DNA from: Aegilops tauschii subsp. strangulata
Lineage: Eukaryota > Streptophyta > Magnoliopsida > Poales > Poaceae
DNA: 64,000 bases
Reading direction: 5' to 3'
Assembly: GCF_002575655.3 (NCBI RefSeq)
Contig: NC_053037.3
Coordinates: 248,963,135-249,027,134, forward strand
A program made the position numbers and the translations under genes. The notes beneath the pieces are model-generated. The model was not told where the DNA came from and did not search any database. It saw only the letters and a list, made by a program, of their open reading frames with translations. Positions 24,401 to 36,400 of this stretch are shown here, piece by piece. How positions within the stretch are numbered: position 1 is the stretch's first letter; every line of letters starts with the position of its first letter.

Positions 24401-27400
24401 CGTCGCCGCGGCAGGTGACGACAGCAGGGCTGTGCCAACCGGCGTTGCCAGGGCAGTTTCCCTTTTGATGATAAGGGAGCAGCTGCACCTGCCTTCCCCT
24501 AAAGCAAGTCCCAGAAAAGTCTCACGCCAAAAACGCTTCATCCTGCCCGCTCCCCCCGCCTCCCTCCCCCTCGCCCCCGGGCAAAGCCCGGTCGGCGTAG
24601 GCGGCGGCGGGGCTCTCTTCCTCCTCGTTGCCCCTCTGCAGCGCGGGATGCAGTGGCCACCCGAGGGCACGACGCTTGCGCAGGGCCCGGCGGCGGCGCC
24701 GCGGCTGGCCATGCAGGCGGCGCGAGCAGCTGTAGTTGCGGCGGAGGCGGCGTGGGGCGGCGGGGGCTGCGAGCGGCTAGTGCGAAGGTTCGTGGCGGCG
24801 GGCGGTTCTGGCGGCGGCGGCTGTCGCGTCGTGGTAGGGTGCAGGGGGCGGAGGGCTCCAGTGGCGGGGTCGTGCGCGTGCACGCCTGGGCCGGCTGGCG
24901 GCTTCTGGCCGTGTTCATGGCGGCCGGTGCGCTGGCCGATCTGGTGGCAGCGCGCCCGGCGGATTCAACGCCTGGAGTTCGCCGGGCGGCGCGGGATGGG
25001 CAGTGGCCTGGTGTGGCTGCTGCTTTGGCCGTAGATGGATCCACGGTAGCTTGGCAGGTCGGATGCGGCGGCGGCTGACATGTTTCGGCGTCGGTTCGTC
25101 CGTAGGCGGCGTGCGTCGGCCTTCGATTGCTCTCCCTGTCGTCCGCGCGCCACTTTCGTCGAAGGACTGGACTTCTCCCAGCTGTGGTCCATCGCTTGTC
25201 TCGCGCCCGGCAGCAGGACCGAGCTCGTCTCGCGCCCGGCAGCAGGACCGTGCTCGTCTCGTGCCCGGCAGCAGGACTGAGCACATCTCGCGCCCAGCGG
25301 CAGGACAGGCCGATGGAGGCCAGTTTTGGCCGGCCTATTGTGTCTCGGCGTTGGGGACAGTTCAGGGGTGCTAAAGGCGGGGCCTTTCCGCTCGTCTCTT
25401 TGGGTGGGGTGGCGCTGCGTGGTGGGTGAGGTGGCGTCAAGGTCTTGGATGCCGGGGCGGCGGCTCTGGTGGTGGTGTCGCGGTGCTCATGGGAAAAGCC
25501 CGTGCCTTGGTGCTGCCCGGTGACCATGGTCGTGTGGGCGGCATGGTCGCCGGGGTGTGGCGTTTGGTGGTGGTGAGTATTGGCCGGGGTGAAAACCCGT
25601 TCTATCTTCGGACGGACCGGCGGCGGTGAAGCTCGTTCCCTTCTTGAAGGCGGCGTCGCGGCCTTCATTGCCCGTCGTGTTGCTCTAGGGGAAACTCTGA
25701 CTCTCGGGTCGGGAGGTGGCGGCGCTCCGGTGTCGTATCCTTCCTGAAGGCACCGTCTTGGAGCCCACGATTCGTCATATGCGGCTTCATCTCTTCGCGG
25801 TGGCGTGTTCACGGTCGAGGACCCGGCTGCTCTTGTAGTGCTTGGGGTGGTGTTGCTGCGCTCAGCGCCTATGTATCTTGCCTTGGGTGTGTGTGTGTTG
25901 TGGTGGCGTGCGTTTGTACCGGGTAGTTGTTGGTCGATGCTTTATATATAAAGCGGGGCGAAAGCCTTTTTCGGTAAAGCAAGTCCCAAAGCCTTCCGCT
26001 TTGGTGAAATAAGACCAGGACGGGTGGCGCGCCAGGACAGAGGTCATCGTGGAGCCCCCTGCGCGTCATGGATAACAACTTTAGCAGGCGAAGACCGCCT
26101 TTTGTCAGGATAAGCCTGGGCGCCTGTCCCCTTTCAAATTGCCGCCATGTGGTAGCCCTTCCCGCCAATGTTTTCGGGGAAGAGGACCGGGGTGCCTATA
26201 AAAGGGGCAGTGCTGCCACCGTAGTAGGGGATCGACTCCTCAGAAGGATTGCGCCATTGGCACCCTTGACTCTCGTCTACCTTGTAGCTCCAAGAGCACT
26301 GTCTCCACAAGCAATTCCACCAAGCAGGATTAGGGTTTTACACCGCATGGTGGCCCGAACCTGGGTAGCTCGCGTGTCCCCGTCGTGCCTCGCGTGTAGC
26401 TCATAGCTTCGTGGTAGTAAGCCAAGCCCCCGGAGTTCGAACTAGGGTTTTGGTAGCTCAGAATCAATCCCCCGACAGTTGCAGTTTGGATGTTTAGTAT
26501 AGATATTTTTTTCTGAGCAAGGTATTTTATGCCTCTTAATTAGGAATAGGGCAACAGGCATTGGTTGACCCAAAAAAGGAAAATAAGCTAATCCATCCCC
26601 AACTAATCTTCGTGAATTCCATTTATCTATTGCTAAACCCCTGCTACCCCAAATAATGAATCCAAATAATTTTTTTGAGCTTCAAATATTGGAAGTGTAC
26701 TGACATTTGATCACTGTTGGCAGATTTCTCCTCTCGTTGGACCTACCAGGACAATTATGTTTTTGGGACGGGGGAAATACATCTGGCACGAGTTCTTTCC
26801 ATACTGTAAGATTTATGTTGTAGTAGTGCAGTATCACGGTAATTCTTTAGATAAGGTTTCGAACACTGATTGGATGCTAATTTTGCAGTGCAGCATAATT
26901 TAGGTGTTGTTTTTACTATATGGGCACCAATTGTCATGGTATGTATCAATTCATGTGTTTTGTACGTGTGCGGGTGTGGGGGGTTAATACGAAGCTGCTC
27001 ATATTTCCTCATATAGGTATACTTAATGGATACGCAAATATGGTACGCTATTTTTTCAACAATATGTGGTGGAGTAAATGGTGCCTTCAGCCGCTTGGGT
27101 GAGGTTGGTACCATGTCTATTCTTACCTTTTTACCCTTGGAGTGTTGAGGCTGTAGCTACCGTAAATAATCTTGCAGAATATTTACCTTCCTGCAGATAC
27201 GAACCCTTGGGATGTTAAGATCAAGATTCGAGGCAATCCCAACAGCGTTTGGTAAACATCTTGTGCCTGGACATGGTAGTCAACCAAAGAGACGTGAGCG
27301 TGAGGTCCAATATTACTAAATTTTGTTACCAATCATTTTCCTGTCACTTTTTGGCTGGTACGATAGCTGATTTATTGTCTCTTCGAATACCTTGTGTAAA

Positions 27401-30400
27401 CTCTTTTCAGAAGGAGGACAAAAATTTGCATATTGATAAGTTCTCCGACATATGGAATGCATTTATTATCTCTTTGCGAGATGAAGACTTGATAAACAAT
27501 AGGTTTGCTGTTGGTCCTGGCGTCTTTTTCTTTTTGTTATAACATGCTTTGGCTGTTGGTGTTAGGTTCCTTTTGTTAACATGCTTCTAAATTTGTTTTC
27601 CATTTGCTTCTAGGGAGAGAGATTTATTGATTGTTCCATCATCTGCGGGTGACACTAGCGTTTTTCAATGGCCTCCTTTCCTTCTCGCTAGCAAGGTACA
27701 CTTTTTACTCATCCACTAGGTTAAACACTCGATTTTCTCCCTGAGCTAGTACTGTAGTGCTCATGGCTACGATGTTCTAGATTCCAATGGCACTTGATAT
27801 GGCAAAGAGCGTCAAGAAAAGGGATGAAGAACTACGGAAGAGGATAAACCAGGATCCATACACCTTTTATGCCGTAATAGAGTGTTATGAGACTTTGTTA
27901 AATATTCTGTACAGCCTTATGGCAGAAACAAGTGATAAGAAGTAAGGCATATTGTGTTCTGAGAAAATTAATTTACCATATGGTTATGTTGCTAACTACA
28001 GTTACTATTGATTTGCTTCATGGGTACAGAGTTGTTGATCGAATACGTGAAAGTCTTGAAGATAGCATAGAACGTCAGTCACTTGTGAGGGAATTCCGAT
28101 TGGATGAACTTCCTCAGCTAAGTGCTAAGTTCGATAAGCTGCTAACTCTACTATTGGTACTGATAGCTACTGTTCTTGGATTTCTTAGCAAGATATTTTT
28201 ATACGATATTTCCGTTTCAACACTCTAAAAACTGTTTACTTGTTTTACAGAAAACTGAAGAGGAGCATGACACAACAATAAAAACACAGATTGCCAATCT
28301 ATTACAAGATACAATGGAAATCATTACACAGGATATCATGAAGAATGGACAAGGGTAAGATCTATGCTGATTGCTTAGATGTGCGCCTTCAGGAATTCTT
28401 TTTGACAACCAACTTTCTTTCAAATCCCAGTATTTTGAAGGATGAAAATAGAGACAATCAACTGTTTGCAAATCTGAATCTGGACTCAATAAAGGATGAA
28501 GCTTGGAGGGAGAAGGTCATTTATCTTCTTAGCAACTTATTTCAATGGTAGTATTCATTTCTGTAAGTTCACAAGTACTAGTGTCCTCATTAACCATGGG
28601 ATTTCTGTGTTAGCAGTGTGTTAGGCTTCAGTTGTTGCTGACAACGAAAGAATCTGCAATTTATGTGCCAACGAACTTGGAAGCTCGGCGCAGGATCACT
28701 TTCTTTGCGAACTCACTATTTATGAAAATGCCAAGGGCTCCACAGGTCCGCAGCATGATGTCCTTCAGGTAAGAAACCCAACTCTAGTGGCTGGCCCTCC
28801 ACCTTATTCTTCCACCAACCCTTTTTTGGTTCTTGGTGTTATGGATGCAACTTATCTCTACTGCATAGCACAAGGCCCTCTATTTTAACATCATTTTTAT
28901 ATCCTGTAAATTTTGTCTTACGTCTGAAGTCAAACGAGAACGTACGAAAATATGGATCGGCTGTAGGGGAATGTGCTACACGACAAAAAATTATGCTACA
29001 CGATCACACCCAGGAACACTATGAAGATGGTTGTAACGATCAAACTCACCGACGAGCAGAGTAGCGGAAGCAGTGAAGAGTCAGTGCAGCGAGACGATTT
29101 CTCGCAGCTAGGTTGCACCTCCCAGCCGGCGAGAAAGTTCTTCGAGACGAGCGTCGAAGTAGACGACCCCTCCGAGGTATCCACGCGTTCCGAAGTAGTA
29201 GACCGGCAGAGCTTCGACGTGCAGGGAGAACTCTGAGAAAACTAGATCTATTAGATCAATTAGATCGAGATTATTGCCCGCCTAATTAGGAGCCTAAACA
29301 CTTTAGGCCAATTAGACCGGGGGAACGTGGAGCTATGCGGGAGAGATCCCCTTTGCATTGGTGTGCTGCAAGAGGGAGTCCTCCACACACATATATATAG
29401 GTGGAGAGGGAAGAGGGGGCGCCCCCAAGCGGAGGAGTCCTCCTTTTCCACTTGGTGGAAGGAGGGAAGGACTCCACCCCTATTAGGATTCGACCTAGGC
29501 CTTCTTAGGGGGTTGGCGCCTCATGTGGGCCCTGTGGGGCCCACTAGGGGTGGTCATCTCATGACAGTTCTTCACAACTTTCTTCCACAAATAAAATCCT
29601 GGATTTTTTGTATGGCTCCCATTTTGAGACCTCCCCCAAAAATTTCCGTATATAGATCTCTTTATCGTGAGAGGAGCAAATCCTAGTCTTGAACTATCGT
29701 TACCGAGACATATGTTTCAGCCTTTTAGGTATACTCGTAAGTCACCTTTATTCACATATCCAGTTACAAAGTGACGTTACCGAAAATGGCTTTCGCCCCA
29801 CTTTATAAATAAAGCAACCACCAAGCACAAAGTATCAAGGTAACAACAAAACACACCACACACCAACACAACGCCACCGCAGGTCAGGTCCAACACTCAC
29901 ACACACAAACACAAACAGCCCCAAGTTCCGCTGTGGGCACAACACAACAAGCCCAACACAAACGCACGACGAAACACCCCTAGATGGCGGTGGCGGAGGC
30001 GTGGACACGACGATCTAATCTGGTTCTGGTGGTGGCGGGGGAAGCGGAGGCGCCAACTGGAGAGCCATCGCGCGAAGCCGGGTGATGATGGAGGTGATGG
30101 CGTCTCTCTCCCTGGGACGGCTAAGCAGCCGCCAAAGCTGCAAGTAACCAGACCATTTGAACAAAGCGTCAGTAGCACGACGAAGAGGAATACGCTGAAT
30201 CACAAGTTTATTCCTAACAGTCCACAACGTCCAGGCAAGGACCCCAATGGTCAGCCACCTAATGTGGCGCAACGCGGGTGGGATCGCCTGGAGTTCGGCA
30301 AAGGGAGCAGGGAAGTTGTTATGGTCCCAGCTTCCACCCACAATCTCGCGGAAACAACTCCAAAGGAACTGCGCGGACACGCAGGTGAAGATGTGGTTCG

Positions 30401-33400
30401 AGTCTTCTTCAGGCCCGCAGGGCGGGCAACGCCCATCCCCAGGGCCATTGCGCTTCAGAACCTCTACGCCTGAGGGGAGGCGGCCGCGAATCCATTGCCA
30501 CAAGAAGGTCCTAATTTTCAGGGGGAGGCGAATCTCCCAAATGGAGAGCGCCTCATGTCCAAGCGAGGGGGCGATGGCCAGGTAGAGAGATTTGGTGGAG
30601 AATTGTCCAGAAGGCTCTAGGCGCCATCTGGCGCGGTCATCGTCCGTCGTGAGATCAGGCTCGTGGAGTGCAATACAGTCGAGCAACTCTTGCCAGTCCG
30701 CGTTCTCAGCCGGGCCAAAAGGTCTCCGGAACGCGAGTTGCCCTAAGTCAATAAGGGCGGTCGCCACAGAGATCTGCGGGGCAACCGCGATGGAGAACAG
30801 GTCCGGAAAGCGGGCCGCAAGGGGCGTGTCACCAGCCCATCTATCGAACCAGAACAGTGTGGCGGTGCTGGAACCAATCTCGATCGAGGTCCCGATCCGG
30901 AGGATCGGGAGGAGCTGAATGATGGACTGCCAGAACTGGGAACCCCCAGACCGTTGGCAGAAGGCGAGAGGCTGGCCGCGGAGGTATTCCTGCTGAATGA
31001 TGCGAAGCCACAGGTCACCATCTCCGTTGGCAATCCGCCAGAGCCACCGAGTCAGAAGGGCAATGTTCATGCGTTTGGAGGACATGATCCCGAGTCCGCC
31101 CTGGTCGCGAGGTTTGCAGATCTCAGACCACCTGACCATGTGGTACTTCTACTTATCGCCCTCGCCGGCCCAGAAGAAATGCCCCTGAATGGTGGCAATC
31201 TCATGGTGTAGAGTCTCGGGAAGGCTGTAGAAGCTCATGATGAATAATAGTAGGCTGGAGAGGGACGAGTTAATGAGCACCGTGCGGGCCGCTTTCGAGA
31301 GCCACCTACCCTGCCAGGGCTCGATACGGTGCTGAAGCTTTCCCACCGTGGGGCGCAGCTCGGCCACCGTAAGCCTGGAGTCGCTAATGGGTATCCCCAG
31401 ATATGTCGTGGGGAAGCACCCGAGCTGGCAGTTAAGCCGATCCGCTATGCTCTGGCGCTCGTCTTGGGTGTAGCCCAAGACCATCACCTCACTCTTGTCG
31501 AAGTTGATCCTAAGGCCGGACATTTGCTGGAAGCACAGAAGGAGGAACTTGAGGTTTGAAATATCACTCTCCGACCCCTCCACCATGATAATGGTGTCAT
31601 CCGCATATTGGAGCAGGGAGATCCCGTTCCCCCCAACTAGATGCGGCACTATCCCCTTAATGTGACCCGCCGCCTTGGCCTTATCCAGGATGGCTGCCAG
31701 AGCATCGACAACCATGTTAAACAGGAACGGGGAGAAGGGATCGCCTTGACGTACCCCACAGAATGTGGGGAAGAATGGGCCGATCTCCCCATTAATGTTC
31801 ACCGCGGTGCGACCCGAGGAAACCATCTGCATCACCCTGGTCACCCACCGGTCGTCGAAGCCCTTACGGAGCAGACATTCCCGAAGGAAGGCCCAACTGA
31901 CCGTGTCATAGGCCTTGTGGAAATCCAGTTTCAGGAAGACTGCCTTGAGGTGTTTGGAGTGCACCTCATGGAGAGCTTCGTGGAACACCAAGACTCCATC
32001 AAGGATATATCGGCCCTGGATGAAGGCCGACTGATCAGGGTGGGTGATCCGGTCGGCTATAGGGGCCGCCCTAATGGCGTACCCCTTCGCGAGGATGCGG
32101 AAGATGACATTAATCACCGTAATCGGTCGAAATTGTCGGATGTCGGAGGCCCCAACCACTTTGGGGGTGAGAGTGATTACCCCATAGTTCAGCCGGGCGA
32201 GGTCAATGGACCCAGCAAAGAACTCGTCAAACAGGGCCATCACCTCAGGTTTGATCACCTCCCAGAAAGTCTGGAAGAACTTCACTGGGAGGCCATCCGG
32301 GCCGGGAGCCGAGGATGGGTTCATGCCCTTTATTGCCGCCCATACTTCAGCCTCAGAGAACGGGGCCGTGAGAGCCGCGTTATCCGCAGGCGAGACGCAA
32401 CAGTGGGCAGGCCAAATGTCTTGCGCTAGGGCAAGACCTCCCCGAGGGGAGGCAGAGAATAGGTCTCTGTAAAAGCCGTCTACATGGGCCCGGATGTCCT
32501 CTGGCCGCTGCAGTAGGGTCGCTCCGTCCCACAGGAGGGGGATGGAGTTACGGCGTCTGCTGCCGTTAGCGATGGCTTGGAAGTAGGCAGTGTTGGCGTC
32601 CCCCTTGAGGACCCAATTTTGCGTACCCCGCAAGCGCCAGTATGCCTCCTCGTCAGTGTAGATGACCGTGAGTTGGTCTTCCAAGTCATACCTAAGCATC
32701 CATTCGTCTGCCGAGAGGCCAACGGCGTCAGCCCGCAGATCGAGGGCCTGGATGCCCTCAAGGAGGGCTTTCTTCCACTCACTGATGTCTCGGCCCACAT
32801 TTGCACCCCACCCTTTCATGAATTGCCGTGACCGTTTGGTACAGAAATGCCAGGAATCAACGGCTGAGAGGGCACGGTGGGGGGCATCACGCGCCTCGCG
32901 CCACCTGGTGACCACCGCGGCAGTAAATCCAGGCTGACGCAACCAGAAGGTTTCGAAGCGGAAGTGGGGCGGCATGGGTGGACGCTCGTTCTCCGAAGAG
33001 AGGAGTAGGGGGACGTGGTCTGAACCAATCCGCGTAATCGCCCGGAGCGAAGCTAGGGGGCAAGGAATGTCCCACTCAGGGGAGGCGAAGACCCGATCGA
33101 GGACCGAGCGAGTCGGATCAACTTGGCGGTTTGTCCAAGTGAACCTGGCCCCGACTCGATCGAGCTCACGCAGCCCCATGTCAGCAATGCAATCATTGAA
33201 CATTTGCATCCAAGGAAAGTTCACTAAATTGTTGCTCTTGTCTTCTTCCGTCCGAATGAGGTTGAAATCACCGCCCACTACCACCGGTAGCTGGGCGGAC
33301 GCTACCTTCCTACGGAGCTCAGCGAGGAAGGCCTCAGAACGGCGGTGATCGGCCGGGCCATAAACCGCAATGATTTCCCATTTGAAGTTTAGAGCCCGCT

Positions 33401-36400
33401 CGAAGACCTCCATGCTAACGAAGAACTCGCCTCGATCCATGCTTCCTACCTCAAAGGTGGCATCCTTCACTCCTAGGAGGATGCCACCCGAGTGGCCCGC
33501 ACTCCCACTAGAAGGGAGCCAGTGCCAAGTGAACAAGTCGGAGCTCAGATGCTCAAGTTCTGATAGGGAGAATTCTGCGCGCATCGTTTCTTGAATGGCC
33601 ACAATGTCGATTCGCTCGGTTCGCATGTATTCTATGAGTTGGCGGCGTCGACCATCTTGGCCGAAACCGCGGATGTTCCAGAAGAGGGCTCGCATCACGC
33701 ATCCATCGGGGGGCTGCTTGACCCCAAGACACGTGAGGCGCTCTGGGCGCGGAGGGCTGCGGTACAGGAGCGGGTGCGACCCCGGATCTCACCCGGGGCG
33801 GCCGCCGCGAGGGGATGGGCGCTCGGGGTGGCCCCGGAAGTAGCCCCCGAGGAGGGAGGGAGGCGTGCACGGGCCTCGGCAAGGCGGCCTCGATCTGAAC
33901 TAGCGGGGGGGGGGGGGGGGACCTCCCCTCTGAATACTATGGCCGAGTCTGCTGCCACCTTAGCGAGGTGGCCAAGTGGAGCCGACTCCAAAGCAGAAAA
34001 GGAGCAAGTAGCAGAGGTGGCCGGGATGGACGGGGTACCTGGCTTGAGGTTCCGGGCAGCGGCCCGGAGCGCAGCCTGCTCGGGGATAGGCAGAGCCGGG
34101 CTACCCGCCGGTCTGGCCGCCTCAATCCGAGCGCTGCGGCGCGAGGAGGTCACCGGGGTCGAGGTCGACCGGCCCCTCCTGGAGTAGGCCGCAGTCCGAG
34201 GCGGGAGTGGGGGAGCGGCCACCGGGGTGGTCACCACCGCCGACATCCCACCAAGGGCGGTGCACGAGGAGGCCGAGGGGTGGGTCGACGGAGAGGCGAA
34301 CGCGGCAAGGACCAGCGACATCGGAGCTGGGGACATGTCCGGTCCAGGGGGGGATCGGGCTCCCTCTGGTCCGACAGGACTGGCGCGGTGCGGGGAGTGG
34401 AGGGGGGCGGGTCCCCTTCCGGGACAGGCCCATCCCCCACGGGAGGCGCAGGAGCAGCCGGCGAAAGCGGAGGTGCAGGCATGGAGTCGATCCCGGTCAA
34501 GAGCATAGAGGGAATGGCGGGGGGAGTACCGTTTGGGGAGCGGGGGGACGAGGCCGGGAAGACGGCGAGGCTCGCATCGAAGGCGTCACTGCCGTCCACG
34601 GGAGGCGAAGGGGCCGCCGCGTGGCCGCGGCCGGTGCCCGAGCCACCCCTGGAGGCCGTAGGGGGAGGGGGTGGATCGCGGGGACTGTCCTCATACTCCT
34701 CGTCGTCGTCCTCCGAGCCGGAGTGGTGGTCATGGCGGGGGCCACGGTCGCTGCGATGGCCCCCCATGCCCCCCCCCCCATCGGGACCTCCCAAGAGGCT
34801 GTCGTCGGTGATGCGAGGGCGGCCGATGTGGTTGGGCGGCTCGGGAGAGATTCGGAGGTCGAACCCCTGGTCGTTGAAGAACACCCGGATCGTGGCACGG
34901 AGCTTGGACGGTAACCAAAGTAACCATCCAGCATGTTGAATTATGATATTCGCATGGTCTATGGAACTTAGTAATCATGAACAAGTTATATGAAAATACT
35001 GACAACATAACAACGATAACATCTCTCAGTAATTCATAAGTTGGGTCTATCCAACACCATTGTTTCGGTAACCACGTGTTCTCATTATTGATAGTATCCT
35101 TGTTACAATAACAATGCTCATGATCAGGAAAACAAGATCATCATCAATACATGAGCTAGTCGTAGATGCATGACTAGGGATCATCTTGGTGTTTATGTTT
35201 CCACACATGCAATTGGGTTTTCCTCTGAATCTCATATTCAAGAACCAATGCAATTATAGCATAGAAATATAAACTTAATTATGAACATTGAAATATAATA
35301 ATACAAATATTATTGCCTCTAGGGCATATTTTCAACTATTAATCTCATATTCAAGAACCAATGCAATTATCGCATAGAAATATAAACTTAATTATGAACA
35401 TTGAAATATAATAATACAAATATTATTGCCTCTAGGGCATATTTCCAACAATATCGTGTCGCTATCACGATCTCAAATTGACTTGGTTTCTAAGTCGTAT
35501 ACTTACCGGACAAGAAACAACTTGTCTGCCAAGACATCAAAAAATAAAACGGCAAAAGGAAGCGGCGCCCCTGCAAGGTCACGGACCGGATTTTGGCAGA
35601 CCATTCACGCATATGTCACACGCCCGCGCCGTCCCGGCCCGACCCAAGCCCGGCCAGGCGAGGTGAGCGTGCACGTGTAGTCTTCTCTTTCTCTCCTCAA
35701 CACACAACTTAGTGTTGTGGGGGAGAACCCACAATATAAAGAGGTCAAACACTTCCTCCACTAGCAGGGTGGGACTAAACTTTAGAACCACTACTTCCCA
35801 TTTTATTAATGGGCCTCTTTGAGATTTCAGAAATTGAACATGGGCCTAGCCCATTATTTCTAACAATTCCCCACCAGGTCTCAAATACCCATTTAGAGAT
35901 TTGTCTTTTCTCACTACTTGTTTAATATACCTGTGTTAAGTTGAACTTTTGCCTAGAGCTTTAAGCTACATCCATCTGCAACTTGACAATGGATTATGCT
36001 TTGAATTGCAAGTTTTGTGTGAACGGGTTTCACTCAAAGTCTTAACCAGTACTTGACTGCCAGTAGGCTATCCTGCGGTTTGGAGCATATACGTCGTACT
36101 CCTTGGTCTCTTTTTTTTGACTATGTACAGTAGGGTAAACACCCGGTCTCTTCGTGAGGTTACTAGAGATCACCCAAGTCTCATAAACTGTGACGTTTAC
36201 AGACGGGGCTCATATATGTGCGTTCTTTCAAGACTGCTCTTTAGGAGAACATCTTTGCTAATCATAGCTAATAGAACCACATTAAGGCATGTCGCCAACC
36301 TGCCTTACAACTTTGAGCTTTACAGCTCTGAGAGTTTTGCATCTTCACATAGAGAGGGTTACATGTTACTCTCCTCTGTTAACCAATAGCTTGTTCTTCC

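Larger units (their letters stand above)
24134..26477. mobile_element. Solo LTR (intron 17) interrupted by a non-LTR element
   Basis: The LTR opens TGTCGGCCCA and closes CCCCCGACA. It is flanked by a perfect five-base duplication GTTGC (24129-24133; 26478-26482). No internal retrotransposon sequence is present, so this is a solo LTR left by recombination between two LTRs. Without the nested 1462-base element and its extra 13-base target copy, the LTR is about 870 bp. A TATAAAAGG string near 26199 suggests its own promoter on the plus strand. Confidence 0.9.
29779..34910 (-). mobile_element. LINE (non-LTR retrotransposon), 5.1 kb, nearly complete ORF2
   Basis: On the minus strand the element reads ORF1 (proline/glycine-rich), ORF2 (endonuclease, RT, zinc-finger tail) and a 3' end with TTTATAAAGTGGGGCGAAAGCC. 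It is inserted in LTR sequence. Flanks GTTACAAAGTGACGTT (left) and GTAACCAAAGTAACC (right) are similar but not identical, so a decayed target duplication is possible and not proven. ORF1 is open to the 5' boundary, so the 5' end is probably truncated. Confidence 0.85.
28955..35450 (-). mobile_element. Solo LTR of a BARE/Angela-related copia, split by a LINE
   Basis: The right edge GCCTCTAGGGCATATTTCCAACA is the reverse complement of the standard start of BARE/Angela-class LTRs. The left edge is near TGTAGGGGAATGTGC. LTR-like sequence runs 28955-29778 and resumes 34911-35450. No internal coding region is attached, so I read it as a solo LTR. The start is uncertain by about ten bases. Its terminal 113 bases are duplicated in tandem (35228-35452). 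Confidence 0.65.

Noticed and set aside
24538..25812. Long open frames up to 424 codons on the minus strand in the GC-rich part of intron 17
   Set aside because: They lie inside the non-LTR insert, have low-complexity Pro/Arg/Ala content, overlap open frames on other strands and match no family. High GC explains the lack of stops.
33969..34939. Plus-strand open frames opposite LINE ORF1
   Set aside because: They mirror the GC-rich ORF1 on the opposite strand and give repetitive Gly/Arg sequence.
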